Assembly (NCBI RefSeq): GCF_001436455.1
Contig: NZ_AYYU01000003.1
Coordinates: 1-64,000, forward strand
Direction: 5' to 3'
DNA: 64,000 bases
Origin: Lactobacillus jensenii DSM 20557
GTDB lineage: Bacteria; Bacillota; Bacilli; Lactobacillales; Lactobacillaceae
Positions 27,104 through 35,918 of the stretch are shown here, one piece after another; position 1 is the first letter of the stretch, and every line of letters begins with the position of its first letter. The notes beneath the pieces were generated by a model. The model saw only the letters and a list, made by a program, of their open reading frames with translations. It was not told where the DNA came from and did not search any database. The position numbers were made by a program, and so were the translations under genes.

Positions 27104-28303
27104 ATGAAATATAATAAAAATAGTCTAATTTTCAAAATAGCGTTATTGTCTATTTCAACGTTGTTGATGATAGCACCAGCAGTATCGTCAGCACTGCCAC
27201 TACTTTATCCAGCATTTAGCGGAGTAAGTAAGGCTAGTGTTGAAGGGTTAGTTACTTTACCTAATATTGGGATTATTTTTGGCTTGATCTTGAGTCCTAT
27301 TTTGATTAAATTTTTAGGGCAGAAGAAAACAGTTCTATCTGGATTAGTATTGGCATTAATTAGTGGCACTTTTCCAATGTATGCAAGTAACTTTATGATG
27401 ATTGCAATTTCTAGACTTTTATTAGGAGTGGGAATTGGATTATTTAATTCATTGGCAGTGTCATTGATTCCCCAATTCTATAATGATGATGAAGAAGAAA
27501 CGGCTTCAATGTTAGGTTTTCAAAATGTAATGGGAGCCTTAGGGACAGCTCTTGCTTCATTTGTTTTAAGCTGGTTAGTTACCATTAACTGGCATATGGC
27601 ATTTGGTATTTATTTGTTAATTATTCCAGTCTTCATTTTATTTGCACTATTTATTCCTAATGATAAGGCTAATAAGACGATAACTAAAAAAGCTGCACCA
27701 AAGAATAGAGAAAAAATCAACTCAAAATTAGTTGTGATTTGGACCGTCTTTTTCATTCTATTTATTTTTTATATGCCAATTTCTTACAAGTTGCCTCTCT
27801 TGGTAACTTCTGAAAAATTAGGTAGTATGAGTCAATATGCTGCATTAACCGGGATTACCGGGTTATGTGGAATACCTCTTGGAGCAAGCTTTGGGATGTT
27901 CTTTAAAAAGCTACATGATAAGATTTTCCCACTTGGATTTTTGATAACTGCACTTGGATTTTTATTATTTGGTTTTGCAACCAACTTAGTTATGATTTTT
28001 GCTGGAAATATCGTTCTTGGTTTCGGGGCAGCTTTAGCTATCCCATACTTGTATAATTGGATTTCTTGGGCAGCACCACATGGCTCAGTTAACTTAGCTA
28101 CAACGATTGCTTTAGTTTTGATTAATATTGCTTGTTCTATTTCACCATATATTCTTAATTCCTTATCTGGTTTGTTAGGTAATTCAACTCCAAGATTTGC
28201 AATGTTTATTTGTGCAGCTGCTTTTATACTTTTAACAGTTTATGGATTAGGGCATTATTTGCGAGTACATAGGGTTAATATTAAAGCAAAGCAACAACTT
28301 TAA
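27104..28303 (+). CDS. MFS transporter
   Basis: Transporter of 399 aa with about twelve membrane helices in two halves and a central cytosolic loop (about 188-208). Features include the large N-terminal LYPAFSGVS region and LLLGVGIGLFNSLAVSLIPQFY in helix 4, typical of major facilitator proteins related to CynX/YcaD-like carriers. The ROK kinase gene follows after 25 bases, suggesting that it imports a substrate that the kinase then phosphorylates. AGGAGG precedes the ATG. Confidence 0.85.
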   Translation: MKYNKNSLIFKIALLSISTLLMIAPAVSSALPLLYPAFSGVSKASVEGLVTLPNIGIIFGLILSPILIKFLGQKKTVLSGLVLALISGTFPMYASNFMMIAISRLLLGVGIGLFNSLAVSLIPQFYNDDEEETASMLGFQNVMGALGTALASFVLSWLVTINWHMAFGIYLLIIPVFILFALFIPNDKANKTITKKAAPKNREKINSKLVVIWTVFFILFIFYMPISYKLPLLVTSEKLGSMSQYAALTGITGLCGIPLGASFGMFFKKLHDKIFPLGFLITALGFLLFGFATNLVMIFAGNIVLGFGAALAIPYLYNWISWAAPHGSVNLATTIALVLINIACSISPYILNSLSGLLGNSTPRFAMFICAAAFILLTVYGLGHYLRVHRVNIKAKQQL

Positions 28304-28328
28304 ATTTAAATAGAAAAGAGCCAATAAA

Positions 28329-29240
28329 ATGACACAATATTTAGCTTTTGATATAGGTGGTACTAATTTAAAATATGCTCTCTTAAATAATGCTGGTAAG
28401 ATTATTGAACATGATAAAGTTCCTACACCAGCAGATGATTTAGCAGCTTTCTTGAAAGAAATTTATAAGATTGCAGATCATTATCAAGGTCAATTTGAAG
28501 GAATTGCTTTTAGTGTACCGGGTAAGGTTGATACTAAGACTAATACTGTTTATTTTGGTGGCTCGCTACCCTATTTAGATGGTGTAAATTTTCAACGTCT
28601 TGTTGGTGATAAATATCTTGTCCCCGTTGGTGTAGAAAACGATGGTAAAGCTGCGGCATTGGCTGAGCTTTGGCTTGGCGAGTTAAAGGGAATTAATAAT
28701 GGTGCTGCAATTGTTTTAGGAACTGGTATTGGTGGCGGAATCATCTTAGATGGGAAAATTTGGAGAGGAAGTCATTTTCAAGCAGGTGAACTTAGCTTTA
28801 TGCAGACTGAAGGAGATAAGTCAGGTTTTGACCGCTTTGGTTGTACTTACGGTTCTGCTGTAAAAATGATTGAAAGTGTTAATAAGTTAATTGGAAATTC
28901 CGACTTAAAAGATGGGTACGCAGCTTTTGATGCTATTAATAAAGGTAATGCTGAAGCACAAAAAATTTTAGAGCGAGAATGTAAAGAAGTTGCCACAATT
29001 ATTTTTAATATTCAATCGGTAGTTGATTTAGATAAATTTGTAATTGGTGGAGGTATTAGTGCTCAACCCAAGGTTGTAGAAACTATCAATAAGCAATATG
29101 ACTTGATTACTAATGAAGTTCCATTTATTGCGAAAATGTTAACACGGCCAAAGATTGTAAGGGCTAAGTTTATGAATGAAGCCAATATTTATGGAGCTTT
29201 GTATGCTTTGCTATTGAAATTAAATGGCGAGGAAGAATAA
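28329..29240 (+). CDS. ROK family sugar or glucoside kinase
   Basis: Kinase of 303 aa with the ROK ATP motif DIGGTNLKYALL at 8-19 and the ENDGKAAALAE / GTGIGGGII core. The zinc motif CxCGxxGCxE found in most ROK glucokinases is absent; the corresponding place reads AGELSFMQTEGDKSGFDRFGC. This variant resembles ROK beta-glucoside kinases (BglK type) that act on disaccharides. If so, the MFS protein would import an unphosphorylated beta-glucoside, and the product could be cleaved by the GH1 enzyme at 23124. This last step is inference. Confidence 0.8.
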   Translation: MTQYLAFDIGGTNLKYALLNNAGKIIEHDKVPTPADDLAAFLKEIYKIADHYQGQFEGIAFSVPGKVDTKTNTVYFGGSLPYLDGVNFQRLVGDKYLVPVGVENDGKAAALAELWLGELKGINNGAAIVLGTGIGGGIILDGKIWRGSHFQAGELSFMQTEGDKSGFDRFGCTYGSAVKMIESVNKLIGNSDLKDGYAAFDAINKGNAEAQKILERECKEVATIIFNIQSVVDLDKFVIGGGISAQPKVVETINKQYDLITNEVPFIAKMLTRPKIVRAKFMNEANIYGALYALLLKLNGEEE

Positions 29241-29260
29241 AGATTAATAGTTAGATATTA

Positions 29261-29310
29261 AAAAAACTGGAAATTCTAGCTTTTATAGCAGATGATTTCT
29301 AGTTTTTTTA
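29261..29310 (+). terminator. Terminator after MFS-kinase operon
   Basis: AAAAAACTGGAAAT pairs with ATTTCTAGTTTTTT (one G-U pair), followed by T residues. Confidence 0.75.
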
Positions 29311-29417
29311 TTGAATGAATTGACTATAACAAATATATTATTAGCTAATAACTATAAATAGATTTTTCCCATGTGAATAATAGAATAAATCTATTAAAAT
29401 TGACAGCATTTCTTATT

Positions 29418-29431
29418 TTAAAGCGCTTACT
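29418..29431. promoter_or_regulatory. cre-like site upstream of MFS/cinnamoyl esterase pair
   Basis: TTAAAGCGCTTACT, with the AAGCGCTT core, matches the CcpA cre consensus except at the second and last bases. A TTGACA at 29400-29405 precedes it. Confidence 0.55.
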
Positions 29432-29495
29432 AAAAGGATATCCTAGCTATTGTAATAAATGTTAAATATTTCACATTTTATATTGGAGAAAAGTT

Positions 29496-30716
29496 ATGAA
29501 GCCAAATAAAAATTATTTATCTACTACAATAGCAATTTATTTATCGTTTCTTTTATTAGGAATTAATATGTCGATTTCAGCTCAATATAAGACAGAATTA
29601 GCTCATGCATGGGGAGCTGGTAATAATATTTCTGTTGTGTTAACTGTTTCTTCAGCCGTGGGAATAGGAAGTTTAATTGCTAGTTTATTCACAGGGATTA
29701 TTTCTGATAAATTTGGACGAAGAACTTCAGCAATAATAGGTTCTTTTGGATGGGTTATTTTTGCTTTTGGAACTGCATATGCTCCTAATGCTGTTTTTGC
29801 GTATATTATTGGTATTATTACTGGTATTGCAATGTCATTTAGCAATTCAGCATTAACACCAGCAATGATGGAAGCATATCCAGATTCCAGATCTCTGGTA
29901 ACTTTACTTACTAAATTTTTTGTTAGTTTTGGTCAATTTATTTTACCATTTATAATTATTTTCTTGTCTGCAGAAAAAGTCCCATTTACTTATGTATTTA
30001 ATTTTATAGGAATCGCATATTTAATTATAGGAATTATTTGCTTTTTAGTTCCGTTTCCAGATAGTCGAATTTCAAATCAAGAAAAGCCGGTAACTAAAGG
30101 GGCAGTTAGGAATGGAAACGTAAAAATTTCTTTAGAAGCTGTTGCTTTATGCCTAATTGGTTTTACGTCTACTGCTGTTTTTATGTTATGGACACAAACT
30201 AATCAAGAATTAGGAAAAGCATACGGTTTAACTAATCCTGCTCTACTTCAGTCTGTTTATGCGGTTTGCTCATTAATATCAGTATTGCTTACCAGTTTTA
30301 TTATTAAAAATAAAGGTATTAAAGAATCAACAATTTTAACTATATATCCAGTAATTTCAGCACTTGCCTTGGTTTTAGCTTACTTGATAAATAGCCCAAT
30401 TGTATTATTTATCGTTTCCGGATTTATAGGCTTTTTTGCGGCAGGAGGGTTATTGCAATTAGCAATCTCTCTTATGGCAGGATTATATCCTCAAGCTAAA
30501 GCCACAGCAACTTCTACATTGTTTATTGCAAATGGGATTTCAAATTGGGGAGTAATTCAAGTTGCGGCAATTATAACAACTAGTTTTGGAACTGCAGCAC
30601 CGCGTTTAATATTGATTTTTAATATTTTACTTTGCATATTTGGTGCAATATTGGGCTTAATAGTAAAGCAAAATGAAATTAAACAAGCTATAAATGAAAA
30701 GTTAGCTTTAAAGTAA
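29496..30716 (+). CDS. MFS transporter, aromatic acid/quinate carrier-like
   Basis: Transporter of 406 aa with twelve predicted helices. GIISDKFGRRTS is the MFS loop 2-3 motif and FFAAGGLLQLAISLMAG is a conserved late helix. It is clearly related to the carrier at 43321, which is encoded with quinate/shikimate enzymes. The cinnamoyl-esterase-like gene begins 15 bases after its stop. I infer import of a hydroxycinnamate ester or of a related plant acid. A cre-like site lies upstream. Confidence 0.83.
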   Translation: MKPNKNYLSTTIAIYLSFLLLGINMSISAQYKTELAHAWGAGNNISVVLTVSSAVGIGSLIASLFTGIISDKFGRRTSAIIGSFGWVIFAFGTAYAPNAVFAYIIGIITGIAMSFSNSALTPAMMEAYPDSRSLVTLLTKFFVSFGQFILPFIIIFLSAEKVPFTYVFNFIGIAYLIIGIICFLVPFPDSRISNQEKPVTKGAVRNGNVKISLEAVALCLIGFTSTAVFMLWTQTNQELGKAYGLTNPALLQSVYAVCSLISVLLTSFIIKNKGIKESTILTIYPVISALALVLAYLINSPIVLFIVSGFIGFFAAGGLLQLAISLMAGLYPQAKATATSTLFIANGISNWGVIQVAAIITTSFGTAAPRLILIFNILLCIFGAILGLIVKQNEIKQAINEKLALK

Positions 30717-30731
30717 CTAGGAGTAATGATA

Positions 30732-31490
30732 ATGAATGAAAAAGATATAAAGATTTCTAGAGATGGTTTAAATTTAGCTGCTAAAGTTTCTTTGCCCAAA
30801 AATTCTACATTTGATTTAGCTATTTTGGCATATGGATTTGTTGGAGAAATGAATCCTAGGGTAAATAATTTATTGCCAGAGATTGCTGATAAATTGCAAA
30901 AAAGAGGTATAGCTACTTTAAGATTCGATTTTAATGGGCATGGAGAAAGTGAAGGCCTATTAGATAATATGTCTATTTACAATGAACTAGAAGACTATCA
31001 TGCAGTCTTGAATTATGTATTGAATTTGAAAGGACTTCGTAAACTATATTTAGTTGGACATTCTCAAGGTGGAGTACTTAGTTCAATGATGGCGGGGTTT
31101 TATCGAGATAAGATTCAAAAATTAGTTCTTATGTCTCCTGCTACTACATTAGTTGATGATGCTAAAATAGGAACTTGCATGGGAATAAATTATGATCCTA
31201 ATAATATTCCAGCTAAATTAGATTTTGGAAAATTCAAATTAAATGATTGGTATTTTAGAACTGCTCAATTTCTTAACATTTATGATGTGGCCCAAAGTTA
31301 TCGCAAACCTGTATTGATTTTGCATGGAGAAAAAGATAAAGTGGTAAATAATTATGCTTCAATTCGATATCATGCAATTTGGCCACAATCTGAAATTCAT
31401 TTAATAGCAGAGAGTGATCATGGCCTTCATCAAAATAGACAAGAGGTATACAATCGAGTAATAAAATTTTTATGTGACGATTTAGATTGA
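30732..31490 (+). CDS. Cinnamoyl/feruloyl esterase-like hydrolase
   Basis: Hydrolase of 252 aa closely related to lactobacillus cinnamoyl esterases, which release ferulate or caffeate from esters such as chlorogenate. RFDFNGHGESEG (64-75), GHSQGG with S111, a late HGEKDKVV Asp and SDHGLHQ His complete the triad. The oxyanion loop reads YGFVGEMN where the paralogue at 51783 has HGFTANRN, so substrate range may differ. I prefer the ATG at 30732, eight bases after TAGGAG, over one six bases upstream. It is co-transcribed with the MFS gene. Confidence 0.82.
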   Translation: MNEKDIKISRDGLNLAAKVSLPKNSTFDLAILAYGFVGEMNPRVNNLLPEIADKLQKRGIATLRFDFNGHGESEGLLDNMSIYNELEDYHAVLNYVLNLKGLRKLYLVGHSQGGVLSSMMAGFYRDKIQKLVLMSPATTLVDDAKIGTCMGINYDPNNIPAKLDFGKFKLNDWYFRTAQFLNIYDVAQSYRKPVLILHGEKDKVVNNYASIRYHAIWPQSEIHLIAESDHGLHQNRQEVYNRVIKFLCDDLD

Positions 31491-31510
31491 TTTTTTTAAA
31501 GTGAATTTAG

Positions 31511-31559
31511 AAGCGTTGATAAACTTAGTACGACACTAAGGAATATTAACGCTTTTTGT
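31511..31559 (+). terminator. Terminator with nested stem
   Basis: AAGCGTT / AACGCTT outer stem, CTTAGT / ACTAAG inner stem, then a T run, after the esterase gene. Confidence 0.75.
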
Positions 31560-31568
31560 ATGAAGAAT

Positions 31569-31590
31569 TTTTTGAAATATATTTCAAAAA
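31569..31590. promoter_or_regulatory. Perfect 22-bp palindrome, candidate RpiR operator
   Basis: The arm TTTTTGAAATA is followed at once by its exact inverse TATTTCAAAAA, with no spacer, immediately upstream of TTGACA. TGAAA...TTTCA inverted repeats are typical of RpiR-family operators. The RpiR gene at 35144 is the obvious candidate regulator. Confidence 0.6.
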
Positions 31591-31648
31591 TTGACAATTT
31601 ATTTTTAAATACTGAAATACTGTTTCTATAGTAATGAAAGGGCTTCCA
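31591..31648 (+). promoter_or_regulatory. Promoter and cre-like site of alpha-glucoside cluster
   Basis: TTGACA at 31591-31596 and TGAAAT at 31613-31618 have 16-base spacing. TGAAAGGGCTTCCA at 31635-31648 is a cre-like sequence with deviations in the core, placed to block elongation. Moderate for the promoter, weak for cre. Confidence 0.5.
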
Positions 31649-31729
31649 AAGAGTAAAAACAATTGGTATAAATAAACATGTAAGGTACCTCACTTAATGA
31701 ATGTTTATCATTTCTAAGGAGACAGATTT

Positions 31730-33073
31730 ATGGTTAAAGATGATCGAAAGTTTTCAGTTGTAATTGCTGGTGGTGGTAGTACATTTACCCCAGGATTTAT
31801 TTTAAGATTAATTAATCAACAAGATAAATTCCCACTTCGCCAGATTAAGTTCTATGATATTGATGCTGAACGACAAAAGAAGATTGGTGATGCATGTGCC
31901 ATTATTATTAAAGAACGTGCCCCACAAATAAAGTTTTCATATACTACTGATCCTGAAGAAGCCTTTACTGATGTTGACTTCGTCTTTGGTTCAATTCGTG
32001 TTGGTAAATACGAAATGCGTAGTCATGATGAAAAGATTCCTCTTAAATATGGTGTAAATGGTCAAGAAACAACCGGCCCCGGAGGAATGGCATATGGTTT
32101 ACGTTCAATTCCAGCAATTATTCAAATTATTGATTACATGGAAAAGTATTCACCAAATGCATGGATGATTAACTACTCAAACACTATTGCAATTGTTTCT
32201 GAAGCTTGTCGTCGCTTCCGTCCAAAGTCAAAGGTAATTAATATTTGTGATATGCCAATTGATATCATGACTAGAATGGCTCAAATTTGTGGCCTTAAAG
32301 ATTACCATGATCTTGACTTTATCTATTATGGTTTGAATCACTTTGGCTGGTGGAAAGAAGTTAGAAACTATAAGACCGGCGAAGACTTAATGCCTAAGCT
32401 AAAGAAATATGTTCGTGAAAATGGATATTATGTAGGCGGAGACTTTGACAAAGAAACCGAAGCTAGCTGGGTAGCAACCTTCAAGAAAGCCAAGGATTGC
32501 TATGCTTTGGAACCAGACACATTGCCAAATACTTATATGCAATATTACTACTACCCACAATATGAAGTGGCTCATGCTGATCCACATCATACACGGACTG
32601 ATGAAATTCTTGAACACCGTCAAAAGATTGTCTTTGGTGAATGTAAGAGAATTGTTGAAGCTGGCACAGCTAAGAATAATATTTGGGATAAGAATGCTAT
32701 TCACTCAGAATATATTGTTGATATCTGTCATGCAATTGCCTACAACACCCATGAAAAATTCTTAGCAAATATTCCAAACAATGGTGCAATTTCTAATATG
32801 CCAGATGATTGTATCGTTGAAGTTCCATGTCTCTTTGGTGCAGATGGTGTTCAGCCAATTGCCTGTGGTGAAGCTGGCAGATTCCAAAGAGGTTTAATGA
32901 TGGAACAAGTAACTTGTGAGCAATTAGTTGTTGATGCATATGAACAACACTCATACGAAAAGATGTGGCAAGCATTTGCTCTTAATAAGACTGTTCCAGA
33001 TGCACTTGTTGCAAAGAAGATTCTTGACGATATGATTCCAGTTAACGCACCTTATTGGCCAGAATTAAAGTAA
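31730..33073 (+). CDS. malA: 6-phospho-alpha-glucosidase, GH4
   Basis: NAD- and Mn-dependent GH4 hydrolase of 447 aa that cleaves maltose-6'-phosphate and related phospho-alpha-glucosides. The Rossmann motif VVIAGGGSTFTPG is at 10-22; metal-binding Cys and His lie in NICDMPI and GLNHFGWW; NYSNT is the substrate-binding Asn region. Context (EIIC-EIIB, EIIA, RpiR regulator) matches the B. subtilis malA-glvR-malP (glv) operon. A terminator hairpin separates it from the transporter gene. Confidence 0.92.
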   Translation: MVKDDRKFSVVIAGGGSTFTPGFILRLINQQDKFPLRQIKFYDIDAERQKKIGDACAIIIKERAPQIKFSYTTDPEEAFTDVDFVFGSIRVGKYEMRSHDEKIPLKYGVNGQETTGPGGMAYGLRSIPAIIQIIDYMEKYSPNAWMINYSNTIAIVSEACRRFRPKSKVINICDMPIDIMTRMAQICGLKDYHDLDFIYYGLNHFGWWKEVRNYKTGEDLMPKLKKYVRENGYYVGGDFDKETEASWVATFKKAKDCYALEPDTLPNTYMQYYYYPQYEVAHADPHHTRTDEILEHRQKIVFGECKRIVEAGTAKNNIWDKNAIHSEYIVDICHAIAYNTHEKFLANIPNNGAISNMPDDCIVEVPCLFGADGVQPIACGEAGRFQRGLMMEQVTCEQLVVDAYEQHSYEKMWQAFALNKTVPDALVAKKILDDMIPVNAPYWPELK

Positions 33074-33103
33074 TCAAAATCTAAATAAAAGTTGTAAAGA
33101 TAT

Positions 33104-33131
33104 AAAAGGTGCTAATAGTTAGCACCTTTTT
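33104..33131 (+). terminator. Intergenic terminator within the PTS cluster
   Basis: AAAAGGTGCTAA / TTAGCACCTTTT perfect 12-bp stem with a three-base loop and T tail, 31 bases after malA and 19 before the transporter start. Part of the transcripts probably stops here. Confidence 0.82.
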
Positions 33132-33149
33132 GCTTACGAGGTGAAAATT

Positions 33150-35021
33150 ATGATGCAGAAACTCCAAAGGTTTGGAGCCGCAATGTTCGTTCCAGTCCTT
33201 TTATTCTCATTTGCGAGTATTGTCGTAGCGTTATGTAGTTTATTTACCAATCCATTGATTTTTGGCTCTCTTGCAAAAGATGGTACTTTCTGGAACGGTA
33301 TTTGGAATGTGATAGCTAATGGTGGATGGACTGTATTTAATCAAGTAAACTTGCTCTTTGTTGTAGGTTTACCAATTGGTCTAGCTCATGCTGCTAAAGG
33401 TAGAGCTGCTATGGAATCATTAGTTATTTACTTAACATTTAATTATTTTGTAGCAGGCTTTTTACAATATTGGGGCCCATTTTTTGGCGTAAATAATTAT
33501 GCTAAAGACCTAGTTGCTAACTCAACTAACGGTGGTCTTACAATGATTGCTGGAATAAAAACTCTTAATACCAGTATGGTAGGGGCATTATTAGTAGCTG
33601 GAATTGTAATTTATTTGCATAATCATTTCTTTGACAAGAAATTGCCAGATTGGTTAGCTACTTTCCAAGGTTCAACTTATGTTGTAATGCTAGGTTTCTT
33701 TGTAATGATTCCATTTGCATTCTTGACTTGTTTAGTATGGCCTAAGATTCAATTAGGAATTACAAGTATGCAAACTTTCATTGTACACAGTGGTTTAGTT
33801 GGTGTTTGGATTTACACTTTCTTAAACCGTATCCTTATTCCAACAGGGTTACACCACTTAGTATATATTCCATTCCAATTCGGTCCTGCTGTTGTTGAAG
33901 GTGGGTTACAACCATATTGGTTAAAGCACTTAGCAGAATTTGCTCAAAGCAGCAAGCCACTTAGTGTTTTAGCTCCTCAATTAGGATTCCAACTTTATGG
34001 GAATGAAAAAGTATTCTTAGTTCCAGCCATTTGTTACGCATTCTATTCAACTGCAAAGAAGAATAAGAAAAAGCAAACTTCAGCATTACTTATTCCAGCA
34101 GCTTTAACTTCAGTCTTTGCTGGGATTACTGAACCTGTAGACTTTACTTACTTGTTTGCTGCACCTGTATTATGGGTGATTTATTCTTTGCTTTCAGCAA
34201 CTATGAACACTACCATGTGTGCATTTGGTGTTGTAGGTAACATGACTGATGGTGCAATTGGTATTGCCGCTCAAAACTGGATTCCACTTTGGCCACACCA
34301 CTGGCAAACATATATTATTCAATTTGCTATTGGAATTATTTTTGCCGTAATTGTATTCTTCGTATTTAAATACATGATTTTGAAGTTTAATTACATTACT
34401 CCAGGTCGTGAAGCAGATGATGAAGATGTTAAACTTCTTTCAAAGGCTGAATACAAAGCTAAGAAAGCTGCTGAAAAAGCAGGTAGTGCTAATGCTAATG
34501 ACCCATATATTGCTCGTGCATCTGCTTATCTTGAATTATTAGGTGGACCAAGCAATATTGAAGATTTAACTTCATGTGCAACTAGATTGAGAGTAACTGT
34601 AGTAAATCCTAATAAAGTTGCATCTGATGCTGCATTTAAGCAAAATAAGGCAGTTAGCGTTGTCCACCATGGTAAAGCATTACAAGTAATTGTCGGTTTG
34701 GATGTTGCTCAAGTTCTTGAGAGAATGCAAACAATGATGCAAGAACAAGGACACAATAATGTTGCTTCAACTGAAGTAGATCCAACTCTTGAAAAAGCTA
34801 CTGGTTTTATTGATTTATTAGGTGGTCAAAGTAACATTGATAATCTATTGTCATGTGCAACTAGATTAAGAGTGACCGTAGTAGATCCAAGTCTAGTAGC
34901 TGATGAAGCTGCATTTAAGCAAGTTGGTGCATACAACCTAGAAATAAAAGATAAAGAAGTAGATATTGCAGTAGGATTAGAAACAGATGCCATTATTGCA
35001 AAAATGAAAGAAATAATGTAG
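33150..35021 (+). CDS. malP: Alpha-glucoside PTS transporter EIIC with two EIIB domains
   Basis: Maltose/alpha-glucoside permease of 623 aa. The EIIC part (about 1-420) has about ten helices, with FAGITEPVDFTYLFAAP as the sugar-site motif. A Lys/Ala-rich linker leads to two consecutive EIIB domains (about 445-530 and 540-623), each with SCATRLRVTVV containing a phosphocysteine (C476 and C569). MalP of B. subtilis (about 527 aa) has one EIIB, so this protein carries a duplication. No EIIA is fused; the gene at 36421 can supply it. GAGGTG precedes the ATG at 33150. Confidence 0.88.
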   Translation: MMQKLQRFGAAMFVPVLLFSFASIVVALCSLFTNPLIFGSLAKDGTFWNGIWNVIANGGWTVFNQVNLLFVVGLPIGLAHAAKGRAAMESLVIYLTFNYFVAGFLQYWGPFFGVNNYAKDLVANSTNGGLTMIAGIKTLNTSMVGALLVAGIVIYLHNHFFDKKLPDWLATFQGSTYVVMLGFFVMIPFAFLTCLVWPKIQLGITSMQTFIVHSGLVGVWIYTFLNRILIPTGLHHLVYIPFQFGPAVVEGGLQPYWLKHLAEFAQSSKPLSVLAPQLGFQLYGNEKVFLVPAICYAFYSTAKKNKKKQTSALLIPAALTSVFAGITEPVDFTYLFAAPVLWVIYSLLSATMNTTMCAFGVVGNMTDGAIGIAAQNWIPLWPHHWQTYIIQFAIGIIFAVIVFFVFKYMILKFNYITPGREADDEDVKLLSKAEYKAKKAAEKAGSANANDPYIARASAYLELLGGPSNIEDLTSCATRLRVTVVNPNKVASDAAFKQNKAVSVVHHGKALQVIVGLDVAQVLERMQTMMQEQGHNNVASTEVDPTLEKATGFIDLLGGQSNIDNLLSCATRLRVTVVDPSLVADEAAFKQVGAYNLEIKDKEVDIAVGLETDAIIAKMKEIM

Positions 35022-35100
35022 AAGCATTAAATTTTATGTTGGATACAAAAATATAATATTTAAGTAGAAAAATATTAACGTCTGTAGTCCTTTGTATTAG

Positions 35101-35134
35101 TCCATTGTGCTATATTTAAACTAGCATAATGGGA
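35101..35134 (+). promoter_or_regulatory. Inverted repeat covering the ribosome binding site of the RpiR gene
   Basis: CCATTGTGCTA at 35102-35112 can pair with TAGCATAATGG at 35122-35132 (one G-U), enclosing TATTTAAAC. The 3' arm overlaps the GGGAG ribosome binding site. It may be a translation-masking hairpin or an operator. Confidence 0.4.
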
Positions 35135-35143
35135 GATGGAAAT

Positions 35144-35916
35144 ATGAATTTACAAACGCGTATTTATGAAAAACAGGGTGTATTGAGTGAATCTGAAAAA
35201 GAGATTATTCAAGGGTTATTAAGTTCAGCTAAAGAAAATTCTCAGCTTAGTTTAAAAGATTTATCTAAAAAGCTCTATGTTTCGGAATCTGCTATTTTTA
35301 GACTATGTAAGAAATTGGGATTGTCTGGTTACAGTGAATTGAGATTTGAACTTTTAGCTGCCTCTTCAGTAAATCATCAACCTAATAATAATTTCATTAA
35401 AGAAATGGCTGATTTAACTACTAACACGATTAAACAGTTTGAAGCTCGAAACCTGACTAATTTTTATATTGATATCCAAACAGCTAAAAACATTTACTTG
35501 TACTCTACAGGTTGGCAACAGGAATTATTAGCTAGTTATATCTCTAAAGAATTGTTTTTACTTGGTAAACAGACTGTGTTACTACCATCAGCTTTAGATG
35601 AGCTAAAGATGCGTGGCCAATTCTTTAACAAGGGTGATATGCTATGGACGATTTCATATTCTGGTAATAATTCAGCTATTGTTAATGAACTAAAGAAGAT
35701 TAGACTAATTGATGATAAGCTAAAATTAGTATCTTTGACCAAAATGGGTAGTAATGATTTAGCTACAATTTCTGATTATAGTTTCTTTTTCCAAACAATT
35801 GACTTCAGTTACCAAAATAATGGGGGGGTAATCCCCGGTCCTGTTTCTCTCCGGCTTATATTTTGATTGATTTGCTTATAAATGGATATTTTGATTGGCA
35901 ACAAAAGAAGGGATAG
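35144..35916 (+). CDS. glvR: RpiR family regulator with frameshift at a 7-G run
   Basis: RpiR regulator: N-terminal helix-turn-helix (LSLKDLSKKLYVSESAIFRLCKKLG, about 40-64) and a sugar-phosphate SIS domain (about 105-235; YSTGWQQ, WTISYSGNN). The frame that starts at 35144 (GGGAG nine bases upstream) stops early at 35866 after a nonsense tail. The -1 frame past the G7 run at 35822-35828 reads CFSPAYILIDLLINGYFDWQQKKG and stops at 35916, which is the normal end of the family. So one G is lost (or two gained), or slippage restores the frame. Expected role: sensing maltose-6-phosphate and controlling this cluster. Confidence 0.78.
35822..35828 (+). repeat. Homopolymer run of seven G
   Basis: A G7 tract in an AT-rich gene, exactly where the reading frame of the RpiR gene breaks. 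Such tracts change length by slippage. Confidence 0.95.
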
Positions 35917-35918
35917 CT

